The translations under genes were made by a program, and so were the position numbers. DNA of 64,000 nucleotides from Pelomonas sp047654785 (GTDB taxonomy: Bacteria > Pseudomonadota > Gammaproteobacteria > Burkholderiales > Burkholderiaceae_C): positions 1,860,001 to 1,924,000 of the forward strand of contig NZ_JASGKQ010000003.1 in NCBI RefSeq assembly GCF_047654785.1. Direction: 5' to 3'. The notes beneath the pieces were generated by a model. That model ran no database searches. It was not told the origin of the DNA and saw only the letters and a program-made list of their open reading frames with translations. Shown here piece by piece: positions 40,046 through 50,952 of this stretch (the stretch's first letter is position 1; each line of letters opens with the position of its first letter).

Positions 40046-40963
40046 TCACTGCGCCGCGGCGACGTCCTGCGACTGCGACAGCCCCCACACATAGGCCGCC
40101 AGCACGCGGATCTGCTCGGGCGTCAGCCGGTCGCCGTGCGCGGGCATCACGTTGTGCTTGCCGTTGGTGATCATGGCCACCACCGCCTCCTCACCCCAGC
40201 CGTGCAGCCAGGTGCGGTCACTGAGGTTGGGCGCGCCCAGCGCGGTGTTGCCCTTGCCGCCGACGCCGTGGCAGGCCGCGCAGGCGGCGAACTTGGGCTT
40301 GCCCAGCTGCGCGTACAGCGAGTTGTGCGGGCTGCCGGACAGCGACAGCACGTAGTGCGCGAGATTGCGCAGGTCGTCCGCGCCGCCCACCGCCGCGGCC
40401 ATCGGCGGCATGACGCCCTCGCGGCCCTTGGTGATGGTCTCGGTGATGGTCTCGAAGCTGCCGCCCCACAGCCAGTCGCCGTCGGTCAGGTTGGGGAAGC
40501 CCTTGGAACCCTTGGCGTCCGAGCCGTGGCAGGTGGCGCAGTTGTTGGAGAACAGCCGCTCGCCGATCGCATGGGCCTTGGGATCCTTGGCAAGCTGCTC
40601 CGGCGCCATCTGCGCGAAGCCGGCGTACACCGGCGCGATCGCCGCGCGGGCCTGCGCGACGTCGGCGGCATGCTCGCCGGTGCTCGTCCAGCCCAGCTTG
40701 CCGGCCACGCTGCCCAGGCCCGGGTACAGGGCCAGGTAGGCGCCCGCGAACACGATGGTCAGCACGAACAGGCCCATCCACCACATCGGCAGCGGGTTGT
40801 TCAGTTCGCGCAGATCCTCGTCCCAGACGTGGCCGGTGGTGTTGTCGGCCGCCGAGGGCTGGCGGCGGCTGGCGATCGCCAGCAGCAGCAGGCAGGCCAG
40901 GAGGCCCAGCACGGTGGCCGCGGCGACGAAGATGGACCAGCCATTGTTGAAGAAGTCGCTCAT
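40046..40963 (-). CDS. ccoP: cbb3 oxidase dihaem subunit CcoP
   Basis: Membrane-anchored dihaem cytochrome c (305 residues) that passes electrons to CcoO and CcoN. One N-terminal helix, a second helix (MWWMGLFVLTIVFAGAYLAL) and two CxxCH sites, CATCH (near residue 143) and CAACH (near 228). The axial Met residues are in VMPPM and VMPAH regions. The ATG at 40961-40963 overlaps the ccoQ stop. Confidence 0.96.
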   Translation of the reverse strand: MSDFFNNGWSIFVAAATVLGLLACLLLLAIASRRQPSAADNTTGHVWDEDLRELNNPLPMWWMGLFVLTIVFAGAYLALYPGLGSVAGKLGWTSTGEHAADVAQARAAIAPVYAGFAQMAPEQLAKDPKAHAIGERLFSNNCATCHGSDAKGSKGFPNLTDGDWLWGGSFETITETITKGREGVMPPMAAAVGGADDLRNLAHYVLSLSGSPHNSLYAQLGKPKFAACAACHGVGGKGNTALGAPNLSDRTWLHGWGEEAVVAMITNGKHNVMPAHGDRLTPEQIRVLAAYVWGLSQSQDVAAAQ

Positions 40964-41091
40964 TGCTCTTCTCCCAGCAGCGGCAGTTCGGCCGCGGCCT
41001 CGAAGCGGCCGCGCCAGGCCCACACGACGATGCCGATGAAGACGGCCAGCGACACCAGCGTCACGGCCACGCGAAGTTCATTGATTCCCAC
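40960..41091 (-). CDS. ccoQ: cbb3 oxidase small subunit CcoQ
   Basis: Peptide of 43 residues with one helix (about residues 6-25, VAVTLVSLAVFIGIVVWAW) and an acidic C-terminus, which is the form of CcoQ. The subunit stabilises CcoP in the complex. I choose the GTG at 41089-41091, giving a start VGINELR; it overlaps ccoO by 14 bases and its stop overlaps ccoP by four. Shorter than most CcoQ (50-60). Confidence 0.88.
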   Translation of the reverse strand: MGINELRVAVTLVSLAVFIGIVVWAWRGRFEAAAELPLLGEEQ

Positions 41092-41722
41092 GGGGAGCTC
41101 CCTTTCCGGCGGTGCCCAGCACTTGCAGGTAGGCCACCAGCGCATCCATCTCGGTCTTGCCGGCCGCGGCCTTGGGCGCGTCCTGGATCTCGGCGTCGCT
41201 GTACGGCGCGCCCAGCGTGCGCAGCGCGCTCATGCGGGCCGGCAGCCCGGCCGCGTCCACCGGCGTCGTGGCCAGCCACGGGTAGGCCGGCATGTTGGAC
41301 TCCGGCACCAGGTCGCGCGGGTTGTTCAGGTGCAGGCGGTGCCAGTCGTCGCTGTACTTGCCGCCGACACGGTGCAGGTCCGGCCCGGTACGCTTGCTGC
41401 CCCACTGGAAGGGGCGGTCGTAGACGAACTCGCCGGCCTTGGAATACTCGCCGTAGCGCAGCGTCTCGGCCAGCAGCGGGCGCACCATCTGCGAGTGGCA
41501 GTTGTAGCAGCCCTCGCGGACGTAGATGTCGCGCCCGGCGACCTGCAGCGCCGTGTAGGGCTTCAGGCCGGGGGCCGGCTGCGTGGTCGAGCGCTGGAAG
41601 AACAGCGGCACGATCTCGACGAAGCCGCCGATAAAGACGGTGACCAGCACCAGCACGATCATCAGCAGGTTGCTGGTCTCGATGCGCTGGTGGCCGGTGT
41701 AGCGTTCTTTGGAAGTGCTCAT
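41078..41722 (-). CDS. ccoO: cbb3 oxidase monohaem subunit CcoO
   Basis: Membrane-anchored cytochrome c of 214 residues. N-terminal anchor (LLMIVLVLVTVFIGGFVEI) and haem site CYNCH near residue 72 in YVREGCYNCHSQMVRP, characteristic of CcoO/FixO. The axial Met is in the SNMPAYPWL region. The ATG at 41720-41722 follows ccoN by 12 bases. Confidence 0.97.
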   Translation of the reverse strand: MSTSKERYTGHQRIETSNLLMIVLVLVTVFIGGFVEIVPLFFQRSTTQPAPGLKPYTALQVAGRDIYVREGCYNCHSQMVRPLLAETLRYGEYSKAGEFVYDRPFQWGSKRTGPDLHRVGGKYSDDWHRLHLNNPRDLVPESNMPAYPWLATTPVDAAGLPARMSALRTLGAPYSDAEIQDAPKAAAGKTEMDALVAYLQVLGTAGKGAPRGNQ

Positions 41723-41734
41723 GTCTGGGTCTCC

Positions 41735-43180
41735 TCAGGCATGCGCCAGGACTTGGGGAATGCGGACCTGCTGCGGCTTGCCCGCCTGGATGGTCTTGAC
41801 GACGTTCCAGGCCATCACCAGCATGCCGCTCAGGTACATCAGCCCGCCGACCAGGCGGATCACGTAGAACGGCCAGGTCGCCTTGACGCTTTCGACGAAG
41901 GTGTTGACCAGCGTGCCGTCGGGGTTGACCGCGCGCCACATCAGGCCCTGCATGACGCCGGCGATCCACATCGCGGCGATGTAGAGCACGATGCCCAGCG
42001 TCGCGATCCAGAAATGCAGCTCGATGGCGCGCTTGGAATACATCTCCGTGCGGCCGTACATGCGCGGGATCAGGTGGTAGAGCGAGCCCATGGAGATCAG
42101 GCCCACCCAGCCCAGCGCGCCGGAATGCACGTGGCCCACGGTCCAGTCGGTGTAGTGGCTCAGCGCATTGACCGTCTTGATCGACATCATCGGCCCCTCG
42201 AACGTGCTCATGCCGTAGAACGACAGCGACACGATGAGGAACTTCAGGATGGGGTCGTCACGCAGCTTGTTCCAGGCACCCGACAGGGTCATGATGCCGT
42301 TGATCATGCCGCCCCAGCTCGGCGCCAGCAGCACCAGGCTGAAGATCATGCCCACGCTCTGCGCCCAGTCCGGCAGCGCCGTGTAGTGCAGGTGGTGCGG
42401 GCCGGCCCACATGTAGGTGAAGATCAGCGCCCAGAAGTGGACGATGGACAGCCGGTAGCTGTACACCGGCCGCTCGGCCTGCTTGGGGATGTAGTAGTAC
42501 ATCATCCCGAGGAAGCCGGCCGTCAGGAAGAAGCCCACGGCATTGTGGCCGTACCACCACTGCACCATCGCGTCCTGCACGCCGGCATAGGCGGAATAGC
42601 TCTTCCACAGGCTGACCGGCAGCACCGCGCCGTTGACCAGGTGCAGCAGCGCCACGGCGAGGATGAACGAGCCGAAGAACCAGTTGGCCACGTAGATGTG
42701 GCGGATCTTGCGCCGCCCCACCGTGCCGAAGAAGACGATGGCGTAGGCCACCCAGGCGATGGTGATCAGCACGCCGATCGGCCATTCCAGCTCGGCGTAC
42801 TCCTTGCCGCGCGTGTAGCCCAGCGGCAGCGTGATGGCCGCCGCGACGATGACCGCCTGCCAGGCCCAGAAATGGAACCAGGCCAGCTTGGGCGCGAACA
42901 GCCGCGTCTGGCCGGTGCGCTGCACGACGTGGTAGGAGGTCGCCATCAGCGCGCAGCCGCCGAACGCGAAGATCACCGCGTTGGTGTGCAGCGGCCGCAG
43001 GCGCCCGTAGCTCAGCCACGGGATGCCGAAATTCAGCTCCGGCCAGGCCAGCTGCGCGGCGATGAACACGCCCACCGCCATGCCCACCACCCCCCAAATG
43101 ACGGCGGCCAGCGCGAAAGCTCGCACCGGCCCGTCCTCATACACCGCCCCGGTCGTGGCCGGGGCTCTTTCGTTCGACAT
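41735..43180 (-). CDS. ccoN: cbb3 oxidase catalytic subunit CcoN
   Basis: Catalytic haem-copper subunit (481 residues) of the high-affinity cbb3 oxidase, with about 12 helices. The conserved His residues for haem b, haem b3 and CuB are in LHTNAVIFAFGG, MVQWWYGHNAVGFFLT, AGPHHLHYTALPDWAQ and TVGHVHSGALGWVG. No separate K-channel Tyr in the CuB helix is required in this type. It has an FNR box 55 bases upstream, inside ccoS. Confidence 0.97.
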   Translation of the reverse strand: MSNERAPATTGAVYEDGPVRAFALAAVIWGVVGMAVGVFIAAQLAWPELNFGIPWLSYGRLRPLHTNAVIFAFGGCALMATSYHVVQRTGQTRLFAPKLAWFHFWAWQAVIVAAAITLPLGYTRGKEYAELEWPIGVLITIAWVAYAIVFFGTVGRRKIRHIYVANWFFGSFILAVALLHLVNGAVLPVSLWKSYSAYAGVQDAMVQWWYGHNAVGFFLTAGFLGMMYYYIPKQAERPVYSYRLSIVHFWALIFTYMWAGPHHLHYTALPDWAQSVGMIFSLVLLAPSWGGMINGIMTLSGAWNKLRDDPILKFLIVSLSFYGMSTFEGPMMSIKTVNALSHYTDWTVGHVHSGALGWVGLISMGSLYHLIPRMYGRTEMYSKRAIELHFWIATLGIVLYIAAMWIAGVMQGLMWRAVNPDGTLVNTFVESVKATWPFYVIRLVGGLMYLSGMLVMAWNVVKTIQAGKPQQVRIPQVLAHA

Positions 43181-43190
43181 CGCGACTCCT

Positions 43191-43376
43191 TCAGTCTGAT
43201 TTCACGGATTCTTCTCGGGGGGCGCGCCCGGCGCCTTGATCCTCGTCAAGCAGGATGCGTTCAGCCTCGTCCTCGAAGCCGTCCAGCTGGCCGCTGTGCA
43301 CCGCCCAGCCGAACACGGCCACGATCACCAGCACCAGCACGACGGAGAACGGGATCAGCAGGTAGAGGATGTCCAT
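43191..43376 (-). CDS. ccoS: cbb3 oxidase maturation protein CcoS
   Basis: Peptide of 61 residues: one helix (about residues 2-26, ILYLLIPFSVVLVLVIVAVF), then FGWAVHSGQLDGFEDEAERIL, the conserved CcoS sequence. It is needed for cofactor insertion into CcoN. It lies seven bases after ccoI and ten before ccoN. Its coding region contains the ccoN FNR box. Confidence 0.95.
   Translation of the reverse strand: MDILYLLIPFSVVLVLVIVAVFGWAVHSGQLDGFEDEAERILLDEDQGAGRAPREESVKSD
43236..43249. promoter_or_regulatory. FNR box upstream of ccoN, inside ccoS
   Basis: TTGAT-CCTC-GTCAA fits the FNR consensus in nine of ten positions and lies 55 bases before the ccoN start. It implies an internal oxygen-controlled promoter for ccoNOQP in addition to transcription from ccoI. 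Confidence 0.82.
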
Positions 43377-43383
43377 CGACGGG

Positions 43384-45612
43384 TCAGCGGTTCAGGCGCT
43401 GCGCGTTCAGCACGACGAACAGCGAGCTCGCCGCCATGCCCACGCCCGCGGCCAGCGGCGGCAGCCAGCCGGCCAGCGCCAGCGGCACGCAGGCCAGGTT
43501 GTACAGCGCCGCCCAGGCCAGGTTCTGGCGCAGCACGCGGCGCGTCTTCTGCGCCAGCGCCAGCGCCTGCGGCACGGCCAGCAGCCGGTTGGACACCAGC
43601 AGCGCATCCGCCGCGCTGCGCGCCAGCATCGCGCCCTCGCCCATGACGATGCGCACGTCGGCCGCGGCCAGCACCGGCGCGTCGTTGATGCCGTCGCCCA
43701 CCATCAGCACGCGCTCGCCCGCCGCCTGCCAGGCGCGCACGGCGGCCAGCTTGGCCTGCGGCGCCGCGCCGGCCTGCCACTGCGCGATGCCCAGCGCCCC
43801 GGCCATGCGCGCCACGGCGGCCGGCTGGTCGCCCGACAGCAGCCGCACGCGCCGGCCGCTGGCCGCCAGCGCGGCCACGGCCTCGGCCGCGTCGGCGCGC
43901 GGCAGCTCGGCCAGGTCCAGCCACAGCACGCGGCCGGCCCCGTCGCCGAACGCCAGCCGCGCCGCCGGGTCCGGCGCGTCGCCGACCCAGGCCGACGCGC
44001 CCAGCCGCCAGCGGCGGCCGCCCGCGTCCAGCGCCTCGATGCCGTGGCCCGGCACCTCGTGCACCTCGTGCCAGTCGCCCGCCGGGGCCTCGCCGCCCTC
44101 CCCGGCCAGCGCGCGCGCATGCGGGTGGCGCGACAGCGCCGCCAGGCTGCGCGCGGCGGCCAGCAGCGCGTCGGCATCGGCACCCGCGCCGCGCGCCCAG
44201 TGGCGGCGCAGCCGCAACCGGTCCTCGCTGAGCGTGCCGGTCTTGTCGAACACCACGGTGTCCACCGCGCACAGCCGCTCCAGCGCGGACAGCTCGGCCA
44301 GCAGCAGCCCGCGCCGCGCCAGCGCGCCGCTGGCCGTCAGCCAGGCGGCGGGCGCGGCCAGCGTCAGCGCGCAGGGGCAGGTCACGATCAGCACCGCCAC
44401 GGCCACCGCCACCGCGCGCGACGGCTCGATCCACCACCAGGCCAGGCCCGCGCCCAGCGCCAGCAGCAGCACCACCGCCGTGAACCAGGTGGCCACGCCG
44501 TCCAGCACGCTGCCGGCCGGCGGCCGCTGGCCCTGCGCCTGCTGCATCAGCCGCACGATGCCCTGGGCCGTCGTGTCCTCGCCCACGCGCTGCACGGCCA
44601 CCACCAGCACGCCGTCGCCGTTGATGCTGCCCGCCACCACCGCGTCGCCCGCCGCCTTGGCCACGGGGGCGGACTCGCCGGTCAGCAGCGCCTCGTTGAC
44701 CCAGCCGCGGCCGGACAGCACCCGGCCGTCCGCCGCGAAGGCCTCGCCGGCCGCCACGCGCAGCCGGTCGCCCACGCGCAGCGCCTCGGGCGGCACGCGC
44801 TCGCTGCCGCCCTCGTCCAACAGCCGCTCGGCCACGGCGGGCAGCGCGCCGGCCACGGCCTCCAGCGCCTCGGCCGCGCGGTGGCGCGCGCCCAGCTCGA
44901 ACCAGCGCGCCAGCAGCAGCAGCGCGACGAACATGGTCAGCGAGTCGAAATACACCTCGTGGCCGAACAGGCCGCCCGGGTCGAACAGCACGCCGGTGCT
45001 GGCGACGAAGGTGACGGCGATGCCCAGCGCCACCGGCACGTCCATGCCCAGCCGCCCGGCGCGCAGCTGCCGCCACGCGCCGCTGAAGAAGGGGCCGGCG
45101 GAGAACGCCATCACCGGCAGCGTCATCACCCAGCTGCCCCAGCGCAGCAGCCGGTCCAGGTCCGGCGCCAGCTCGCCGGCCGCGGCCACGTAGGCAGGCG
45201 TGGCCAGCATCATGACCTGCATCATCAGGAAGCCGGCGACGAACAGCCGCCACAGCGCCTGGCGCCGCTCCTGGCGGCGCAGCTCGCGCGCGGGCGCGGC
45301 CACGTCCGGGCTGGCGCGGTAGCCGGCGGCCTGCAGCGCGGCCAGCACGTCGGCCAGCGCCAGCCGCGACGGCCGCCAGCGCAGCGCCAGCCGGCCCGCC
45401 GCCGGGTTCACGCTCGCGGCCGCCACGCCGGGCAGCGCCAGCAGCGCCGCCTCGATGATCCCCGAGCAGGCCGCGCAGTGGATGCCGGCCACCTGCAACT
45501 GGGACACGGCGATGCCGTCCGGGCCGTCCGGCCAGGTCGTGAAGGGGGCGAGGAGCCGCGCGTCGGCGTCGGCCGCGCGCAGACCGGGGGGCGGAACGCT
45601 CACGCTGCGCAT
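43384..45612 (-). CDS. ccoI: Copper-translocating P-type ATPase CcoI
   Basis: CPx-type copper ATPase (742 residues), the CopA2-like pump that supplies copper for cbb3 assembly. An N-terminal heavy-metal domain has GIHCAACSGIIE (near residue 43). The transmembrane metal site is VTCPCALTLAAPAAW, the phosphorylation site is DKTGTLSEDRL and the hinge is GDGINDAPVLAAAD. It overlaps none but is followed by ccoS after seven bases. Its own FNR box lies 26 bases upstream of the start. Confidence 0.95.
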   Translation of the reverse strand: MRSVSVPPPGLRAADADARLLAPFTTWPDGPDGIAVSQLQVAGIHCAACSGIIEAALLALPGVAAASVNPAAGRLALRWRPSRLALADVLAALQAAGYRASPDVAAPARELRRQERRQALWRLFVAGFLMMQVMMLATPAYVAAAGELAPDLDRLLRWGSWVMTLPVMAFSAGPFFSGAWRQLRAGRLGMDVPVALGIAVTFVASTGVLFDPGGLFGHEVYFDSLTMFVALLLLARWFELGARHRAAEALEAVAGALPAVAERLLDEGGSERVPPEALRVGDRLRVAAGEAFAADGRVLSGRGWVNEALLTGESAPVAKAAGDAVVAGSINGDGVLVVAVQRVGEDTTAQGIVRLMQQAQGQRPPAGSVLDGVATWFTAVVLLLALGAGLAWWWIEPSRAVAVAVAVLIVTCPCALTLAAPAAWLTASGALARRGLLLAELSALERLCAVDTVVFDKTGTLSEDRLRLRRHWARGAGADADALLAAARSLAALSRHPHARALAGEGGEAPAGDWHEVHEVPGHGIEALDAGGRRWRLGASAWVGDAPDPAARLAFGDGAGRVLWLDLAELPRADAAEAVAALAASGRRVRLLSGDQPAAVARMAGALGIAQWQAGAAPQAKLAAVRAWQAAGERVLMVGDGINDAPVLAAADVRIVMGEGAMLARSAADALLVSNRLLAVPQALALAQKTRRVLRQNLAWAALYNLACVPLALAGWLPPLAAGVGMAASSLFVVLNAQRLNR

Positions 45613-45638
45613 CTTCGCAGCCTCGCCCGGCCGCGCCC

Positions 45639-45652
45639 ATGACCTGCATCAA
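45639..45652 (-). promoter_or_regulatory. FNR-box-like site upstream of ccoI
   Basis: On the minus strand TTGAT-GCAG-GTCAT matches the FNR consensus at eight of ten positions. It is 26 bases before the ccoI ATG in the 61-base gap to the lysR stop, so it would be the head of the whole ccoI-to-ccoH transcription unit. Confidence 0.6.
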
Positions 45653-45673
45653 GGCGCCGGCGATTGCCATGCC

Positions 45674-46591
45674 TCAGAGCCACACCGCGTCCAGCGCCGC
45701 CAGCGCCGCGGCGATGACCGGCTCGGCCCGGCGCTCGGCGCGGCAGACGAAGCTCAGCTCGCAGTCCAGCGCGACGCGGTCGGCCATCACCAGCCCGCGC
45801 GAGTGCGCCTCGTGCAGCGCGATGGACTCGCGCACCAGCGACAGCCCGACGCCGCTGCGCACCAGGTCGAGCATGGACGACTCCTGGTCGACCAGCGCCA
45901 CCCGCTGCGGCTCGAGGCCGGACGCCGAGCCCGGCCCGAACACGCGGCGCTGCAGCCGGTGGTGGACGCTGGACGGCGGCGTGCCCAGCCAGGGCAGCGC
46001 GGCCAGCGCCTTCCAGTCCTTGCCGCGCACCTGCGGCCCCCAGCCGGCCGGCGCCAGCACGCGGTAGCTGAAGCGCGTGAGCGTGCGGCGCGCCCAGGGC
46101 GCGCCGACCGGCTCGTCGGGCAGGTCGAGAAAGAAGCCGGCGTCGAGCTGGCCGCCGGCGATCAGCGCCAGCACCTCGCCGCTCATGTCCTGGCGCAGCT
46201 GGGTGTCGATCTGCGGGCTGGACTCGACGAGCTGGCGCAGGAAGGCGCCCAGCCGGGTGAACTCCGGGTCGAGGATGGTGCCGATGCGCAAACGGCCGCG
46301 CACCGTGGTCAGCAGCGCCGCGGCGGCGCTGGCGAACTCGCCCAGCCCGGCCAGCGCCTTGTCGGCCAGCGGCAGCAGCGCGGCGCCGTCGGGCGTCAGC
46401 GCCATGCCCTGCGGCGTGCGGCGCAGCAGCTTCAGGCCCGTGGCCTCGGCCAGCGCCTTGAGCTGCAGGCTGACCGCCGGCTGGCTCAGGTGCAGGCGCT
46501 CGGCCGCGCGCGAGACGTTGCCCTCGCGCGCGACGGTGGTGAAGGCCCGCAGCGCCTGCGGGTCGACGGGCAACTGGGACAGCCTGGACAT
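45674..46591 (-). CDS. LysR-family transcription regulator
   Basis: Regulator of 305 residues. The winged helix-turn-helix at the N-terminus (about residues 12-70) reads LRAFTTVAREGNVSRAAERL and LSQPAVSLQLKALAE. A substrate-binding domain follows (about 95-300). It is divergent from the acylating aldehyde dehydrogenase-GMC oxidase pair, with a 97-base intergenic region, the classic layout of a LysR protein and its target operon. The inducer is probably the alcohol or aldehyde substrate of that pair. Confidence 0.93.
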   Translation of the reverse strand: MSRLSQLPVDPQALRAFTTVAREGNVSRAAERLHLSQPAVSLQLKALAEATGLKLLRRTPQGMALTPDGAALLPLADKALAGLGEFASAAAALLTTVRGRLRIGTILDPEFTRLGAFLRQLVESSPQIDTQLRQDMSGEVLALIAGGQLDAGFFLDLPDEPVGAPWARRTLTRFSYRVLAPAGWGPQVRGKDWKALAALPWLGTPPSSVHHRLQRRVFGPGSASGLEPQRVALVDQESSMLDLVRSGVGLSLVRESIALHEAHSRGLVMADRVALDCELSFVCRAERRAEPVIAAALAALDAVWL

Positions 46592-46688
46592 GGGCTGATT
46601 ATTTGCCGCTCTTATACGGCGGCGCCGAAATTCTCATTGGATTTGCAGCGCCGTCCTGGGAAAACTGCGGGCTTCACCGGAGAACCTC

Positions 46689-48208
<1,520 letters not shown>

Positions 48209-48212
<4 letters not shown>

Positions 48213-49894
48213 CGGCCATGAGCGCGGACACGGGCGTCGACTACATCGTCGTCGGCGCCGGCACGGCGGGCTGCCTGATGGCGAACCGGCTGTCGGCCGA
48301 CCCGCGCCACCGGGTGCTGCTCATCGAGGCCGGCGGCCGGGACAGCTACCACTGGATCCACATCCCGGTGGGCTACCTCTACTGCATCGGCAACCCGCGC
48401 ACCGACTGGTGCTTCCAGACCGAGCCCGACGCCGGCCTGAACGGCCGCCGGCTGCGCTACCCGCGCGGCAAGGTGCTGGGCGGCTGCTCCAGCATCAACG
48501 GCATGATCTACATGCGCGGCCAGGCGCGCGACTACGAGCACTGGGCCGACCTGACCGGCGACGACGCCTGGCGCTGGGCGCAGGTGCTGCCCGACTTCAT
48601 GCGCCACGAGGACCACTGCCTGGGCGACGCGCGGCAGGCCGCCGCGCGCGACGCCGACTTCGGCCGCTTCCACGGCCACGGCGGCGAATGGCGCGTGGAG
48701 AAGCAGCGCCTGCGCTGGGACATCCTCGACGCCTTCGCCGCGGCCGCCCAGCAGGCCGGCCTCCCCGCGACGGCCGACTTCAACCGCGGCGACAACGAGG
48801 GCGTCGGCTATTTCGAGGTCAACCAGAAGTCCGGCTGGCGCTGGAACACCGCCAAGGCCTTCCTGCGCCCGGCCTGCACGGCCCGGCCCAACTTCCGGCT
48901 CTGGCGCCGCGCGCAGGCCACGCGCCTGCTGACGCAACGCGGCCCGGACGGCGGGCTGCGCTGCACCGGCGTCGAGGTCTGGGACGGCCGGCAGCGCGTG
49001 GTGGCCCATGCCGCCCGGGAGGTCGTGCTGTGCGCCGGCGCCATCGGCTCGCCGCACTTGATGCAGCTCTCGGGCCTCGGGCCCGGCGCGCTGCTGCAGG
49101 CGCACGGCATCGACGTCGTCGCCGACCTGCCGGGCGTCGGCGCCAACCTGCAGGACCACCTGCAGATCCGCGCCGTCTTCAAGGTGCAGGGCGTGCGCAC
49201 GCTGAACGTGCTGGCGTCCTCGCTCGCCGGCAAGGCGCGCATCGGGCTGGAGTACCTGCTCACGCGCAGCGGGCCGATGAGCATGTCGCCCTCGCAGCTC
49301 GGCGCCTTCGCCCGCAGCGACCCGGGCCAGCCGCACGCCAACCTGCAGTACCACGTGCAGCCGCTCAGCCTGGACGCCTTCGGCGACCCGCTCCACAGCT
49401 TCCCGGCCTTCACCGCCAGCGTCTGCAACCTCAACCCGACCAGCCGCGGCAGCGTCACGCTGTGCAGCCCCGACCCGCACGACGCGCCCGCCATCGCGCC
49501 CCGCTACCTGAGCACGCCGCAGGACCGCCAGGTCGCCGCCGACAGCCTGCGCCTGACGCGCCGCATCGCCGCCCAGCCGGCGCTGGCCCGCTACCGGCCC
49601 GAGGAGTTCAAGCCCGGCGCGCAGTACCAGAGCGACGAGGAGCTCGCGCGCCTGGCCGGCGACATCGCCAGCACCATCTTCCACCCGGTCGGCACGACGC
49701 GGATGGGGCGCGCGGACGACCCCCTGGCCGTGGTGGACAGCCGCCTGCGGGTGCGCGGCGTCGCCGGCCTGCGCGTCGCGGACGCGGGCGTGATGCCCAC
49801 CATCACCAGCGGCAACACCAACAGCCCGACGCTGATGATCGCGGAGAAGGCGGCGGGCTGGATCCTGGCCGGCGACCGGGCCGCAGGCGCTTGA
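48209..49894 (+). CDS. GMC-family FAD-dependent alcohol oxidoreductase
   Basis: Flavoenzyme of 561 residues resembling choline dehydrogenase (BetA) and AlkJ. The FAD-binding motif GAGTAGCLMANRLS (near residue 14) and GKVLGGCSSINGMIYMRGQ (first GMC signature) are clear. The catalytic base region HPVGTTRMG and the second residue SGNTNSPTLMIAEKA are present. The start ATG overlaps the mmsA stop. Expected to oxidise an alcohol to the aldehyde which MmsA then acylates. Confidence 0.92.
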
Positions 49895-50019
49895 GCGCCC
49901 GCCATTGATTAGCCGGATGAATAGCAGCATCCACATATAGACCTCTACACGAAATATCGGCACCTCCCCAGAATCCGTTCCAACGCTCACACCCCCGCAA
50001 CCCGCAAGGAGATCGAACG

Positions 50020-50949
50020 ATGGAACTGGTGACATTCAAGAACCGCAGCTGGGACGTGGCCGCCGCGCTGCGCCTGCCCGAAGGCTTCGACCCCGCCAAG
50101 AAGTACCCCGCCATCGTCTGCGCCCACCCGATCAGCAGCTGCAAGGAGCAGACCTCGGGCGCCATCTACGGCGAGGCGCTGACGAAGGCCGGCTTCATCA
50201 CGCTGGCCTTCGACGCCTCCACCCAGGGCGCCAGCGGCGGCGAACCGCGCTTCCTGGAAGACCCGGCCACCCGCGTCGAGGACTTCCGCTGCGCGGTGGA
50301 CTACCTGGTCACGCTGCCCTACGTCGATGAGGACAAGATCGGCGTGCTGGGCGTCTGCGGCGGCGGCGGCTATGCCGTCAGCGCCGCGATGACCGACCGC
50401 CGCTTCAAGGCCGTGGGCACCGTCGTGGGCGCCAACTACGGCCGCCTGATGCGCGAGGGCGACATGACGCCCGACGCCGCGATCAAGACGCTGGACGCCA
50501 TCGCCCGCCAGCGCACCGCCGAGGCGCGCGGCGCCGAGCCGCTGATCGTCGGCTACATCCCCGGCTCCGAGGCCGAGCGCGCGAAGGCCGGCCTCGACGA
50601 CATCGACGTCGTCGAAGCCGTGCAGTACTACACCACGCCGCGCGGCCAGCAGCCGGGCTCGCCGAACAAGCTGCGCCTGACCAGCACCGGCGCCGCCGTG
50701 GGCTGGGACGCCTTCCACCTCGTCGAAGTGCTGCTGACCCAGCCGCTGCACATCGTCATCGGCGGCGTGCCGGGCGGCTTCGGCTCCTACCGCGACGGCC
50801 TGGAGCTGTATGGCCGCGCCCGTTCCAGCCAGAAGAGCCTGCAGATCGTGCCGGGCAAGAGCCATTACGCGCTGTACGACGAGCCCGAGGCCACCGGCCA
50901 GGCGCTCGCCCAGCTGGTGCCGTTCTACAAGCAGCACCTGGGCGCGTAA
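50020..50949 (+). CDS. Alpha/beta hydrolase with Cys nucleophile (YcjY-like)
   Basis: Hydrolase of 309 residues. The nucleophile elbow reads GVLGVCGGGGYA, with Cys113 in place of the common Ser, as in dienelactone hydrolases and E. coli YcjY. The oxyanion region is CAHPISSCKEQ and the catalytic His is in GKSHYALYDEPE near residue 285. An AAGGAG ribosome-binding site precedes the ATG. It heads a run of oxidoreductase genes and three bases separate it from the next. Substrate unknown. Confidence 0.85.
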   Translation: MELVTFKNRSWDVAAALRLPEGFDPAKKYPAIVCAHPISSCKEQTSGAIYGEALTKAGFITLAFDASTQGASGGEPRFLEDPATRVEDFRCAVDYLVTLPYVDEDKIGVLGVCGGGGYAVSAAMTDRRFKAVGTVVGANYGRLMREGDMTPDAAIKTLDAIARQRTAEARGAEPLIVGYIPGSEAERAKAGLDDIDVVEAVQYYTTPRGQQPGSPNKLRLTSTGAAVGWDAFHLVEVLLTQPLHIVIGGVPGGFGSYRDGLELYGRARSSQKSLQIVPGKSHYALYDEPEATGQALAQLVPFYKQHLGA

Positions 50950-50952
50950 GGC